A DNA stretch of 64,000 nt, from the NCBI GenBank assembly GCA_046049865.1, contig JBJOQO010000001.1:1-64000 (forward strand), given 5' to 3'. Positions 25,170-32,961 of this stretch are shown here, one piece after another. The notes under the pieces are model-generated. The model saw only the letters and a program-made list of their open reading frames with translations, had not been told where the DNA came from and did not search any database. Every line of letters starts with the position of its first letter. The stretch's first letter is position 1. A program made the position numbers and the translations under genes. The DNA comes from JANPCX01 sp046049865. GTDB lineage: Bacteria; Pseudomonadota; Gammaproteobacteria; Burkholderiales; Burkholderiaceae_C.

Positions 25170-25507
25170 CCCTAAAGATGCCAGATGCGTTGTTCTTCAA
25201 AAGGCCTTGAGCAAGGCGCAAAACGAAGCCGGGGTGGGCCTTGCAGGCCGCACCTTCGCGTGGCGAAGGTTCCTCCCCAGGCATCAACAGTCCACTGGAC
25301 TGTTGATGTCCGGGCTCGGCCCCCGGCGAGGCTTTGCAACGCCGCGCAAGGCCTTTTGGGGAACAACCCTTCGGGAACGTGGCCATTGGGGCGCAGCGCG
25401 GCGTTGCACGTCTCGCCAAGGCGAATAGCCTTGGCAGCGCCGTGCGCCTTGCTCTGCGCCCCAATGACCGCGTTCGCACTGGCATCTTTAGGGTTAACAG
25501 GCCCTAG
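25156..25507. mobile_element. 352-bp MITE-like element with perfect 29-bp terminal inverted repeats
   Basis: The left end (25156-25184) starts CTAGGGCCTGTTAACCC. The right end (25479-25507) is its exact reverse complement, 29 bases long. The interior has nested hairpins, for example CATCAACAGTCCA and TGGACTGTTGATG, and inverted TTGGGGCGCAG/CTGCGCCCCAA near the right side. There is no transposase gene; short open frames inside have no known domain. It is probably a non-autonomous element moved in trans, or a recombinational repeat. Confidence 0.75.
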
Positions 25508-25518
25508 TTGACACACCC

Positions 25519-26004
25519 ATGAAAACGCTGCTGCGCGGCATCAAAAATCTATTCAGCATTCCGCTGGCGCTGCTGATTCTGTTTGAAGAATGGGGCTGGG
25601 TGCCGCTGCAAACGCTGCTGGCCCGCTGTGCGCGTTGGCGGCTGTGGGCTTGGATGGAGGCACGCATCCGCGCCCTGTCGCCTTATGCAGCATTGGCCAC
25701 CTTCGCGCTGCCGTCCGTGCTGCTGTTGCCAGTGAAGTTGGTGGCCCTGTGGACGCTCTCGCATGGCCACGCGGTGCTAGGTGCGGCTGTCATCATCGGT
25801 GCCAAACTGGTCGGCACCGCCATCGTGGCCCGCCTGTTCAACTTAACCCGCCCTGCCTTGATGCAATTGGCCTGGTTCGCCAAAGCGTATGGCCACTGGA
25901 CAACATGGAAAGACAATCTTCTAAGCCAAGTGCGCGCCACTTGGGTTTGGCGTTTTGGCAGGGTGATGAAACGCGGATTGCGGCGCCTGTTTGTGCGCCT
26001 TTGA
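25519..26004 (+). CDS. Conserved inner-membrane protein of unknown function
   Basis: The protein has 161 residues. The N-terminal segment contains LFSIPLALLILFEEWGWVPL, and two more hydrophobic segments follow (TFALPSVLLLPVKLVALWTL and VLGAAVIIGAKLVGTAIV). The C-terminus is basic (KRGLRRLFVRL). I do not recognise a named family. It starts just outside the right end of the MITE-like element, so the insertion may have separated it from a promoter shared with gph. Confidence 0.65.
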   Translation: MKTLLRGIKNLFSIPLALLILFEEWGWVPLQTLLARCARWRLWAWMEARIRALSPYAALATFALPSVLLLPVKLVALWTLSHGHAVLGAAVIIGAKLVGTAIVARLFNLTRPALMQLAWFAKAYGHWTTWKDNLLSQVRATWVWRFGRVMKRGLRRLFVRL

Positions 26005-26011
26005 GGTGAGG

Positions 26012-26518
26012 CTAGCGACGAACGGGCGCGTCTGGCATTTCATTTTTTGCGGCTTGCCCGTCTGTCAACGGGCAGTGCAAGCGCAACAAGGCGTCAACCT
26101 CAGTCACCGCTTTGAGCAAGCCTGACTCAAAATGACCCCCTTGAAAATCCACCCTGAGCGTGTTCAACAGCGTCTGCCATGTGGCGGTTGACACTTTGTC
26201 GTTCAGTCCGCGGTCGGCCAAGACCTCCACACGTTTTTCCGCCAGCAGCAAGTAGATGAGTACGCCGTTGTTGCCAGCGGTGTCCCACACGCGAAGTTTT
26301 CCAAACTGCGTGACAGCGCGCTCGCGTGCCGTGGCGTTGCGCCATAAATAACTCATCGGAAGACTGGCTTCAATACAAACGCAAATCTCGCCCGCATGGT
26401 GTTGTTCGCTGAGCTGCACCCGCTCTTCAATGCGTTTCATCGCAGCGACTCCCAAAGCGCGTGCGGCGTCGGTCTCATCGAATAAGCGGTGTTTAAAAAA
26501 TCGAAGCCACTTGTTCAT
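26012..26518 (-). CDS. TPM-domain protein without signal peptide
   Basis: The protein has 168 residues from MNKWLRFFKH. The TPM domain covers about residues 25-150 (HHAGEICVCIEASLP, then AGNNGVLIYLLLAEKRVEVLADRGL). There is no export signal or membrane segment, unlike its upstream neighbour. ATG 26518 overlaps the stop of the preceding TPM gene by one base (TGATG). TPM domains occur in envelope, photosystem-repair and repeat-rich proteins; the biochemical role here is unknown. It is the last gene of the lemA-TPM-TPM operon. Confidence 0.78.
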   Translation of the reverse strand: MNKWLRFFKHRLFDETDAARALGVAAMKRIEERVQLSEQHHAGEICVCIEASLPMSYLWRNATARERAVTQFGKLRVWDTAGNNGVLIYLLLAEKRVEVLADRGLNDKVSTATWQTLLNTLRVDFQGGHFESGLLKAVTEVDALLRLHCPLTDGQAAKNEMPDAPVRR

Positions 26519-27453
26519 CACCAGTCCCCCGAGGCACCACCGCCGCCAAAGTCACCGCCACCGCCCGAACTGAAACCCCCTCCTCCACCGCCGCCGCCTG
26601 AACTCCAGCCACCTGCGCCCCCCGTCCAAATGACGGGACCACTTTGGCGGCCCACACCACGACGCACCGCCCCCAAACCCAACACCCCAACGATCACAAC
26701 CGCCACCACGCCAATCGCGCCAGCGGACCAAAGGCTGGCAGTGACCCACCAGCCCAAACCACCGGCACCCACTCCGGTTGCCAAGGCACCTAACTTGCGA
26801 CCGAGCATGGCCGTGAGCATCGCGCCAGCAATCGGCACCCCCACAAACAAAAACATCAACAAACTGTCCAGGTCGCCACCCCAAAATGGATCAGGTGCGG
26901 TTTGGCTCTGGTGGGTTGGCGCCGGCAGGTTTTCTCCGCGTATGCGGGTTGCAGCCGCATCCACAGCCGCATTCAATCCCCCAGCGAAATCACCGGCCTT
27001 AAAAGCTGGGGTGATTTGCTCGTTGATGATGCGTTTGGCCATCAGGTCGGGGATGGCACCTTCTAGCGTTTTAGCAACCTCGATGCGCACTTTTCGGTCG
27101 TTCTTCGCAACGACGATCAACAGTCCGTCACCCACTTCACGCCGCCCAATCTTCCACGCATCAGCGACCCGCTGAGCGTATGAGGTGATGTCCTCAGGTT
27201 GCGTGCTTGGAACCAACAACACCACCAGCTGACTGCCCTGGGACTGTTCGATGGCCGCCAGCTTGGCGCTCAGGGCGCTGCTCTGCGCTGTTGTCAGCGT
27301 GCCGGTTTGATCCACCACCCGCCCAGACAACGGCGGCACTGGCAGCACGTCTTGTGCCCAGGTGGTGGTGGCGCCGATGAGCAAACACAGCGCGGCCACC
27401 GCCAGGCGCCAGGCGGCAGAACTGCTGCGCCAAAACCGCCATGCACGCGTCAT
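26518..27453 (-). CDS. YgcG-family TPM-domain membrane protein with glycine-rich tail
   Basis: The protein has about 311 residues from MTRAWRFWRS. A signal segment ends in TTTWAQ. The TPM domain lies at about 45-170 (VVDQTGTLTTAQSSALSAKL, then DGLLIVVAKNDRKVRIEV). Two or three hydrophobic helices and a Gly/Ser-rich tail ending ASGDW follow. It starts seven bases after the lemA stop. LemA plus YgcG-type TPM proteins form a widespread conserved pair at the cell envelope. A start at 27483 is possible but would overlap lemA. Confidence 0.85.
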   Translation of the reverse strand: MTRAWRFWRSSSAAWRLAVAALCLLIGATTTWAQDVLPVPPLSGRVVDQTGTLTTAQSSALSAKLAAIEQSQGSQLVVLLVPSTQPEDITSYAQRVADAWKIGRREVGDGLLIVVAKNDRKVRIEVAKTLEGAIPDLMAKRIINEQITPAFKAGDFAGGLNAAVDAAATRIRGENLPAPTHQSQTAPDPFWGGDLDSLLMFLFVGVPIAGAMLTAMLGRKLGALATGVGAGGLGWWVTASLWSAGAIGVVAVVIVGVLGLGAVRRGVGRQSGPVIWTGGAGGWSSGGGGGGGGFSSGGGGDFGGGGASGDW

Positions 27454-27460
27454 GAAGCGC

Positions 27461-28066
27461 TCATTGTTTGGCGGGTTTGTCAAAACTCACCGTCGGTGGG
27501 GCCGAGATCTGCGCTTCGTTTTGCACGGTGAAGCTGGGCTTTGTTTTGTAACCCATCACCATGGCGGTGAGGTTGCTCGGCAGGCTGCGCACCAACACGT
27601 TGTAGTCAGCCACCGTTTTGATGTAACGGTTGCGGGCCACGGTGATTCGGTTCTCCGTGCCTTCCAGTTGCACCCGCAGGTCTTGAAACCCTTGGTTGGC
27701 TTTGAGGTTGGGGTACTGCTCACTCACCACCAACAAACGGCTCAAGGCACCGCTGAGTTCGCCCTGTGCTTTTTGAAACTTCTCAAACGCTTCTGGGTTG
27801 TTCACCAACTCGGGCGTGGCCTGGATGCTGGTGGCTTTGGCGCGGGCTTCAACCACCTTGGTGAGTGTTTCTTGCTCAAAGTTGGCCTCACCTTTGACGG
27901 TGGCCACGATGTTGGGGATCAAGTCGGCACGGCGCTGGTACTGGTTGAGCACCTCTGACCAACCGGCTTTGACTTCTTCGTCCAACTTTTGAAATTCGTT
28001 GTAGCCACAGCCACTGAGCGCCAGGCTCAATACAGCCAGCGTGGAAATCAGGATTTTTCGCAACAT
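27461..28066 (-). CDS. lemA: LemA-family lipoprotein
   Basis: The protein has 201 residues. GGAGG is directly adjacent to the ATG at 28075, too close to use, and is nine bases before ATG 28066, which sets the start (MLRKILISTL). The lipobox is LALSGC with Cys20. The LemA core follows: QYQRRADLIPNIVATVKGEANFE, then the coiled-coil helices through NRYIKTVADYNVLVRSLP. LemA proteins form helical bundles at the envelope; their exact function is unresolved. It is the first gene of a three-gene operon with two TPM proteins. Confidence 0.92.
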   Translation of the reverse strand: MLRKILISTLAVLSLALSGCGYNEFQKLDEEVKAGWSEVLNQYQRRADLIPNIVATVKGEANFEQETLTKVVEARAKATSIQATPELVNNPEAFEKFQKAQGELSGALSRLLVVSEQYPNLKANQGFQDLRVQLEGTENRITVARNRYIKTVADYNVLVRSLPSNLTAMVMGYKTKPSFTVQNEAQISAPPTVSFDKPAKQ

Positions 28067-28129
28067 GTTCAACATCCTCCGGGGACCATCCCCGGCGGGA
28101 TGGTAGTTGATGCTGGGTGACAGTTCTTC

Positions 28130-28161
28130 AAGAGGGCGCGCCTACCGGACCAGGCCCTCTT
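28130..28161. terminator. Hairpin between the lemA promoter and the orphan gene
   Basis: AAGAGGGC (28130-28137) and GCCCTCTT (28154-28161) form a perfect 8-bp stem with a 16-base loop. It lies downstream of the minus-strand orphan gene ending at 28197. There is no long T run, so termination is only possible. Confidence 0.35.
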
Positions 28162-28196
28162 CATATGCGGTTTTGTGCGCTACGTGGCACTCAAGC

Positions 28197-28823
28197 CTAC
28201 GCCTCACCCGGATCATCAAGACCCGCCTGTTCAACTCCCGCGTTCTTGCCGGTTGTTGAGCCAGGGGAAGGAACATCCGAGGCCCCAGCACCGTGCTTGA
28301 CATAGTAGGCGAGCATTTCAGCTATGTCTGTGCCCGCCCCGCCTTTGTGGGTGAGTGCCGGGTCATTGCACAGTGAAGATAGAACTGAGTGGAACGTGTA
28401 CGTCTGGATTCCGTGAGCGCGAATGAGTTTCAGCTCTTCCGGGTGACGCACGACGCCATGGACGAACTCAAGTGACCATTGCAACCCTGGCCATGCTTTG
28501 TTTCGCGCAGCAACCTTGCCAGATGACTGAAACTTCTTCTCGACCCACGCTGCGACCGAGACTTGAAGTATTTCTGGCGGCCTTGCCCAAGCAGACGTTC
28601 TGGACTTTCCAATCTGCTTTGCCTGCGCCTCGGTGAGCGGCGAGATGTAGGCGATTGGATTGGTACTCACCTGAGCTTCGATGTGTCGAGCTTCTAGGCC
28701 AGACGGTCCTTGTCGGACTGCAAGCAGGTCCATTTCGCTGACCCCGAAACGGGCACCTCTGATGGTGAAGTATCCAGCCCGGTTGAGCCATTCTTCAACA
28801 AGCGACTCGGCAAGGAGGGACAT
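28197..28823 (-). CDS. Orphan hypothetical protein, possibly PD-(D/E)XK nuclease-like
   Basis: The protein has 208 residues and no assigned family. The N-terminal half reads AESLVEEWLNRAGYFTIRG, then EMDLLAVRQ and ARHIEAQVS. An acidic N-terminal helix followed by Asp32 and Glu49-x-Gln51 resembles the core of PD-(D/E)XK nucleases. That resemblance is my reading of the pattern, not a database match. The C-terminus is low complexity. It lies alone between lemA and the rearranged glmS 3' end. By eye its DNA is less G+C-rich than its neighbours, which suggests acquisition. Confidence 0.55.
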   Translation of the reverse strand: MSLLAESLVEEWLNRAGYFTIRGARFGVSEMDLLAVRQGPSGLEARHIEAQVSTNPIAYISPLTEAQAKQIGKSRTSAWARPPEILQVSVAAWVEKKFQSSGKVAARNKAWPGLQWSLEFVHGVVRHPEELKLIRAHGIQTYTFHSVLSSLCNDPALTHKGGAGTDIAEMLAYYVKHGAGASDVPSPGSTTGKNAGVEQAGLDDPGEA

Positions 28824-28850
28824 AGACTGTGCGGCCTAACCAAGCTGGCA

Positions 28851-28885
28851 AAAAACCCCCACTGACGCCAAAGCGTCATGGGGTT
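28851..28885 (-). terminator. Rho-independent terminator for glmS
   Basis: Read on the minus strand, AACCCCATGACGC and GCGTCAGTGGGGGTT pair around TTTG, and a T run follows. It is a strong hairpin about 230 bases beyond the present glmS stop and about 75 beyond the second copy of the glmS 3' end. This suggests that copy marks the original gene end. Confidence 0.65.
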
Positions 28886-28958
28886 GAGCATTCAGTGAAA
28901 CTGTGGTGTTCATTGATCGACTTGGTTTAGGAGCAGTCGCCGCACAAGCGCATGCCCG

Positions 28959-29152
28959 TCATTCGACGGTCACGCTTTTGGCCAGGTTGCGCGGTTGTGG
29001 CTGCGGCCGGCGCTGTCGCGCCTTCACTTGTCTGCGACAAGTGAGCCTGCGCCGCAAGCCCAGAAACTTGGGCGCCTGCGGCTCGCGGCTTCGCCGCCCA
29101 AGCACGTGACGGTCATTCGACCGTCACGCTCTTGGCCAAGTTTCTGGGCTTG
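28959..29152. repeat. Duplicated glmS 3' end with inverted repeats
   Basis: On the minus strand the real glmS ends PRNLAKSVTVE-stop at 29113. A second copy of these codons, PRNLAKSVTVE-stop, is at about 28959-28994. Between the copies lie a perfect hairpin CACTTGTC-TGC-GACAAGTG (29025-29043) and a 17-bp segment (29055-29071) that is the exact inverse of 29136-29152, inside glmS. The arrangement indicates recombination or insertion at the glmS terminus, the region recognised by Tn7-type elements. Confidence 0.65.
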
Positions 29153-30990
29153 TCCACATCCGTCCCCCGCGCACACGCCGTGTGATACGCCAGCAATTGC
29201 AGCGGCACCACGTGCAGGATGGCGGAGAGGGCACCGTAGTGTTCGGGCATGCGGATGACGTGCAAGCCTTCGCTGCTGGTGATGTGGCTGTCGCCGTCGG
29301 CGAAGACGTAGAGCTGGCCGCCCCTTGCGCGCACTTCTTGCAGGTTGCTTTTGAGTTTTTCAAGCAACGCGTCGTTGGGGGCGATGGTGACCACGGGCAT
29401 CTCGGCGGTCACCAAAGCGAGCGGGCCGTGTTTGAGTTCACCGGCGGGGTAGGCCTCGGCGTGGATGTAGCTGATTTCTTTGAGTTTGAGTGCGCCTTCC
29501 AGCGCAATCGGGTAGTGCAGGCCGCGCCCTAAGAAGAGGGCGTTTTCTTTGCCTGCGAATTCTTCGGCCCAGGCGATGATTTGCGGCTCCAGCGCCAGCA
29601 CGGCTTGCACGGCGACGGGCAGGTGGCGCAGGGCTTTGAGGTGTTCTGCTTCGCTGGATTCGCTCAGGTGGCCGCATGTTTTGGCCAGGGCCAGGGTCAG
29701 CAGGAACAGGCCCACGAGCTGGGTGGTGAAGGCTTTGGTGGAGGCCACGCCCACCTCGACGCCCGCGCGGGTGATGTAGGCCAGGCGGCATTCGCGCACC
29801 ATGGCGCTGGTACTGACGTTGCACACGGTGAGGGTGTGTTGCATGCCCAAACTGCGGGCGTGTTTGAGGGCGGCCAGGGTGTCGGCGGTTTCGCCGCTTT
29901 GGCTGATGGTGACGACCAAGGTGCGTGGGTTGGGCACGCTGTCGCGGTAGCGGTATTCGCTGGCAATTTCGACGCTGGTGGGGATTTTGGCGATACTCTC
30001 CAGCCAGTACTTGGCCACAGAACCGCTGTAGTAGCTGGTGCCACAGGCCAGGATGAGCACGGAGTCCACGTCTTTGAAGATGCTGTGTGCGCCGTCACCA
30101 AAGAGTTCAGGGGTGATGGACACCACCGCGTCGAGCGTGTCGGCAATGGCCTTGGGCTGCTCGAAAATTTCCTTTTGCATGTAGTGGCGGTAGGGGCCGA
30201 GTTCAGCCGCGCCGGTGTGGGCATGCACGGTGCGCACGGGGCGCTGCACGGCTTCGAAGCGGCCAGCCGCGTTTTTGTCATCCGTCAGGTGGCTGATCCA
30301 CATCTTGCCCAACTGCAGGTCCACCACGTCGCCTTCTTCCAGGTAGACGATTTGGTCGGTGACGCCGGCCAGGGCCATGGCGTCGGAAGCTAAAAAGTGT
30401 TCGCCGCTGGCGGCATCGCCCACACCCAGCACCAAGGGCGAGCCCTCACGGGCGCCGATCACGCGGTGGGGTTCGTCGCGGCAGAACACGGCAATGGCGT
30501 AAGCACCTTTGAGCTGGCGCACGGTGCGCTGCACGGCGTCGAGCAGGTCGCCGTCGTACAGGTGGTCCACCAGGTGGGCGATGACCTCGGTGTCGGTCTG
30601 GCTGGTGAAGGTGTAGCCCTTGGCCACGAGGGAGGCGCGCAGCTCGTCGTGGTTTTCAATGATGCCGTTATGTACCAGGGCAATGCGGCCGCTGGATGAG
30701 GTGCCCGAGTGAGGGCCGTGCGAAAAATGTGGGTGGGCGTTGTGCACGGCCGGCACGCCGTGGGTGGCCCAGCGGGTGTGGGCGATGCCGGTGCCGGAGG
30801 CGATGCCGTCTTCATCCACATGGGTTTGCAGCTCGGCCACGCGGGCGGTGCTGCGGGCGCGTTTGAGTTCGCCGCCTTGATGCACGGCCACGCCGCAGGA
30901 GTCGTAGCCCCGGTACTCCAAGCGCTTCAAGCCCTCTACCAGGATGGGAACGATGTTGCGGGTGCTGACGCTGCCGACGATGCCACACAT
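29113..30990 (-). CDS. glmS: Glutamine-fructose-6-phosphate aminotransferase (isomerising)
   Basis: The protein has 625 residues. ATG 30990 follows AAAGGAG and gives the mature start CGIVGSV with the catalytic Cys2 of the glutaminase domain. Two SIS isomerase domains follow (ILACGTSYYSG and ALFLGRGLHYPIALEGALKLKEISY). The end is LAKSVTVE, as expected. It makes glucosamine 6-phosphate for peptidoglycan and LPS. No glmS ribozyme is seen, as usual for Gram-negatives. The 3' end sits in a short-range duplication. A Lrp/AsnC gene diverges upstream. Confidence 0.97.
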   Translation of the reverse strand: MCGIVGSVSTRNIVPILVEGLKRLEYRGYDSCGVAVHQGGELKRARSTARVAELQTHVDEDGIASGTGIAHTRWATHGVPAVHNAHPHFSHGPHSGTSSSGRIALVHNGIIENHDELRASLVAKGYTFTSQTDTEVIAHLVDHLYDGDLLDAVQRTVRQLKGAYAIAVFCRDEPHRVIGAREGSPLVLGVGDAASGEHFLASDAMALAGVTDQIVYLEEGDVVDLQLGKMWISHLTDDKNAAGRFEAVQRPVRTVHAHTGAAELGPYRHYMQKEIFEQPKAIADTLDAVVSITPELFGDGAHSIFKDVDSVLILACGTSYYSGSVAKYWLESIAKIPTSVEIASEYRYRDSVPNPRTLVVTISQSGETADTLAALKHARSLGMQHTLTVCNVSTSAMVRECRLAYITRAGVEVGVASTKAFTTQLVGLFLLTLALAKTCGHLSESSEAEHLKALRHLPVAVQAVLALEPQIIAWAEEFAGKENALFLGRGLHYPIALEGALKLKEISYIHAEAYPAGELKHGPLALVTAEMPVVTIAPNDALLEKLKSNLQEVRARGGQLYVFADGDSHITSSEGLHVIRMPEHYGALSAILHVVPLQLLAYHTACARGTDVDKPRNLAKSVTVE

Positions 30991-31084
30991 GGTGAAGTCT
31001 CCTTTTTGCGGTTGGGCCCGGGCGAATTCGACGACGCACACCGAGCGAGAGCCGCGATGGTAGGCAAGGCAGCGAGAAATATGC

Positions 31085-31162
31085 GTGCTTAATTCATTGT
31101 TTTATGGAATTTTCCTTCACCAATGCATGGTACTTGAATTTTATTTCATTAATAATTATTTA
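31085..31162. promoter_or_regulatory. A+T-rich promoter region between glmS and the Lrp/AsnC gene
   Basis: This 78-bp stretch is strikingly A+T-rich for the window, with TTTTATTTCATTAATAATTA and similar runs. Lrp-type proteins bind A+T-rich degenerate sites near their own genes. It probably carries the regulator's promoter and autoregulatory sites. No ribosome site is evident before ATG 31163. Confidence 0.4.
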
Positions 31163-31669
31163 ATGGAACATTCATCCGCCCCTATCGCCTGCGACGCCAC
31201 CGATTGGCGCTTGCTCGACCTCTTGCAAACCGACGCCTCACTCACCAACCAGGCTTTGGCCCAGGCCGCACACATCTCGCCCGCCACCTGCTTGCGGCGG
31301 GTGAAACGGTTGGAAGATGAGGGGGTGATCGTGCGCCGCGTAGCCTTGTTGTCGCCCGGAGTTGTGGGGGCGGGGCTGACGGTATTCACCGAAGTCACCC
31401 TGGACAGGCAAGGCGCTGAACACCTGGCCGCGTTTGAAGCGCGTGCGGTGCAAGACGCCGCGGTGCAGCAATGCCACCGTGTCTCCCCCGGGCCCGACTT
31501 CATGCTGCAACTGCAAGTCATCGACATGGCAGCCTGGCACCAGGTGGTGCAGCGGCTTTTCACGCAAGACGCCAATGTGCGCAATGTGAAGAGTTTTTTC
31601 AGCGTGCACCGGGCCAAGATGGAAACGCGGATTTCGCTGCCAGCGGCAGCTCGCGCTAGCGCGAATTGA
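31163..31669 (+). CDS. Lrp/AsnC-family transcriptional regulator
   Basis: The protein has 168 residues from MEHSSAPIAC. The HTH is at about 12-60 (LLDLLQTDASLTNQALAQAA, then SPATCLRRVKRLEDEGVI). The RAM effector domain follows (GLTVFTEVTLDR, PGPDFMLQLQVIDMAAW) and ends FFSVHRAKMETRI. It is complete, unlike the fragments at 2-238 and 4058-4171. Met 31163 is chosen by homology. Upstream in-frame Mets at 31085 and 31127 would add an unlikely hydrophobic tail read from A+T-rich DNA. It is divergent from glmS; its target is unknown. Confidence 0.9.
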   Translation: MEHSSAPIACDATDWRLLDLLQTDASLTNQALAQAAHISPATCLRRVKRLEDEGVIVRRVALLSPGVVGAGLTVFTEVTLDRQGAEHLAAFEARAVQDAAVQQCHRVSPGPDFMLQLQVIDMAAWHQVVQRLFTQDANVRNVKSFFSVHRAKMETRISLPAAARASAN

Positions 31670-31689
31670 TGATCACCGGCACCGGGGGC

Positions 31690-31710
31690 AATCTACTGAA
31701 ACAGTAGATT
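31690..31710. terminator. Perfect 9-bp hairpin between convergent genes
   Basis: AATCTACTG (31690-31698), loop AAA and CAGTAGATT (31702-31710) form a perfect stem between the Lrp/AsnC gene and the convergent vapC. It has no long T run. A transcription barrier or transcript-end structure is the likely role. Confidence 0.4.
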
Positions 31711-31721
31711 TGCGGAGGCGC

Positions 31722-32117
31722 TCATTTCAACAGCGTCATGCCCGCCACCTTGGCGGCACCCACGTCAAACGTCATGGTCTGGCTGCAACCAGCCTGCTGG
31801 GATGTGCGTTCGATCAAGGCGTCGGCAAAGTCGGCTGAGGTGGTCATGTACACGCGCAAAGCTTGGCTCACCAGAGCCGCACGATCAACCACCAGTTCTT
31901 TGGTGCGAAGCAAAGCGCCGAGGGACTGCGCCACTTGCTCGCGGGTCAGGCCATAACAGGCGCTCAGCACCCACACCAATTCCACCACCGAAACCAAGGC
32001 AAAAAAGCCGGGCTCGTCTGGTGTCAGGGACTCCATCAGCTTGTTGGCCTTGGGCGATTGTTTCGGGTCGTCTTGCATGATGTAACGCACGACGACATTG
32101 GTGTCGAGACCAATCAC
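31722..32117 (-). CDS. vapC: VapC-type PIN-domain toxin
   Basis: This 131-residue PIN ribonuclease has the expected acidic residues: Asp5 (IGLDTN), Glu46 (VVELVWVL), Asp96 and Asp99 (ADFADAL), and Asp118 (TFDVGAAK). These coordinate Mg2+ for RNA cleavage. VapC toxins inhibit translation, commonly by cutting tRNA or rRNA. The start overlaps the antitoxin stop (ATGA at 32114-32117), the standard coupling in vapBC operons. All catalytic residues are intact. Confidence 0.92.
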   Translation of the reverse strand: MIGLDTNVVVRYIMQDDPKQSPKANKLMESLTPDEPGFFALVSVVELVWVLSACYGLTREQVAQSLGALLRTKELVVDRAALVSQALRVYMTTSADFADALIERTSQQAGCSQTMTFDVGAAKVAGMTLLK

Positions 32118-32392
32118 CGCTTGCCCCTTTTCGTTGCAGGTCGGGAACCGGAGGCGGCTCCGGACCCCTGCGCCGCGATCGCTTGGTTCATGTCATCAAT
32201 GGACACGCGCCGGGTGGGCTTGCCAAACATGCCCTTGAGTGCCTGCACGGGTTGCGTAGCGACCACGATTTCAAAACAACCTGGCCGCACTTCGACAAAC
32301 TCAATGCGGTCACCCGTGTCGACGTTCATGGTGCGCCGAACGTCACTTGGAATGGTGATCTGGCCTTTGCTGGTGAGGGTGGCGGCGGTCAT
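32114..32392 (-). CDS. vapB: VapB-type antitoxin with AbrB/MazE DNA-binding fold
   Basis: The protein has 92 residues from MTAATLTSKGQITIPSDVRR, the swapped-hairpin AbrB DNA-binding domain. The C-terminal part (about 55-92, with SIDDMNQAI) would wrap the toxin. AAGGAG lies just before ATG 32392, which sets this start rather than the open-frame start at 32446. It is autoregulated in related systems. A perfect palindrome lies 13-34 bases upstream. Confidence 0.92.
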   Translation of the reverse strand: MTAATLTSKGQITIPSDVRRTMNVDTGDRIEFVEVRPGCFEIVVATQPVQALKGMFGKPTRRVSIDDMNQAIAAQGSGAASGSRPATKRGKR

Positions 32393-32404
32393 AGGGATCT
32401 CCTT

Positions 32405-32426
32405 TTCCTTACTATAAAGTAAGGAA
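32405..32426. promoter_or_regulatory. vapBC operator palindrome
   Basis: TTCCTTACT (32405-32413), spacer ATAA and AGTAAGGAA (32418-32426) form perfect 9-bp inverted arms. They lie immediately upstream of the vapB ribosome site, where the VapBC complex would repress its promoter. Confidence 0.65.
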
Positions 32427-32442
32427 TTTGACCGTGCAATGG

Positions 32443-32847
32443 TCAACCGGCGTGGCCCGGCTGCTGCACCAAAGCCATGGCAAAACGACCTTGGCCAACT
32501 GACCAGTCGGAATAGTCGCTCTCGTGCATAAAGATGAAGACATCGTCCGGCGCGACATCGGCTGCTGCCAGCTCTCTGGCAATTTGTGCATAGAGCGCTT
32601 TTTTCATCGCATCGCTGCGGCCACGGCGCAGGGTGATTTCCACCACCACGGTCTGGTCTGAGCGGCGCATGCCATTGAAGGTGCGGCTGTAAAAGAAGTC
32701 TTGCGGGCCGTAGCTGCTCACGCGATTGAAGAGTTCGTCGGCAGGCATGCCGATGCTGTCCACCAAGGCCTGGTGGATGCCCATCACCACCTTCTGGCGG
32801 CGCTCGAAGGGCATGCTGTCAGGGACTTCGGTTCGTATGAATGGCAT
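32443..32847 (-). CDS. Tautomerase-superfamily protein
   Basis: The protein has 134 residues and starts MPFIRTEV. After Met removal Pro1 would be the catalytic base of the 4-oxalocrotonate tautomerase superfamily. The length and the segments GIHQALVDSIGMPADELFNRV and DDVFIFMHESDYSDWSVGQG fit the tautomerase_2 family. The substrate is unknown. The divergent LysR-type gene at 32962 is the likely regulator. The gene is on the same strand as vapBC but separated from it by the operator. Confidence 0.85.
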   Translation of the reverse strand: MPFIRTEVPDSMPFERRQKVVMGIHQALVDSIGMPADELFNRVSSYGPQDFFYSRTFNGMRRSDQTVVVEITLRRGRSDAMKKALYAQIARELAAADVAPDDVFIFMHESDYSDWSVGQGRFAMALVQQPGHAG

Positions 32848-32961
32848 GTGATATTTACTCCGTGATTGAGTGGTCGTGAAGGAATGGTTGGCATGATTTC
32901 ATTGACCATGCCAACTGGCAAACGAGTTTTGGACCGCTCGCATGTGACATAAACTCACACA

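Noticed and set aside
25172..25516. Open frames inside the 352-bp element that could encode a transposase
   Set aside because: They are about 110 codons, exist on both strands because of the palindromic structure, and show no transposase motif.
26489..27175. Proline-rich 228-codon open frame opposite the TPM genes
   Set aside because: The PPPPP runs are the complement of the glycine-rich tail codons of the TPM-domain protein.
30991..31162. glmS ribozyme or riboswitch upstream of glmS
   Set aside because: The leader is short, with only a ribosome site visible. No ribozyme-like structure was recognised, and these are typical of Gram-positives.
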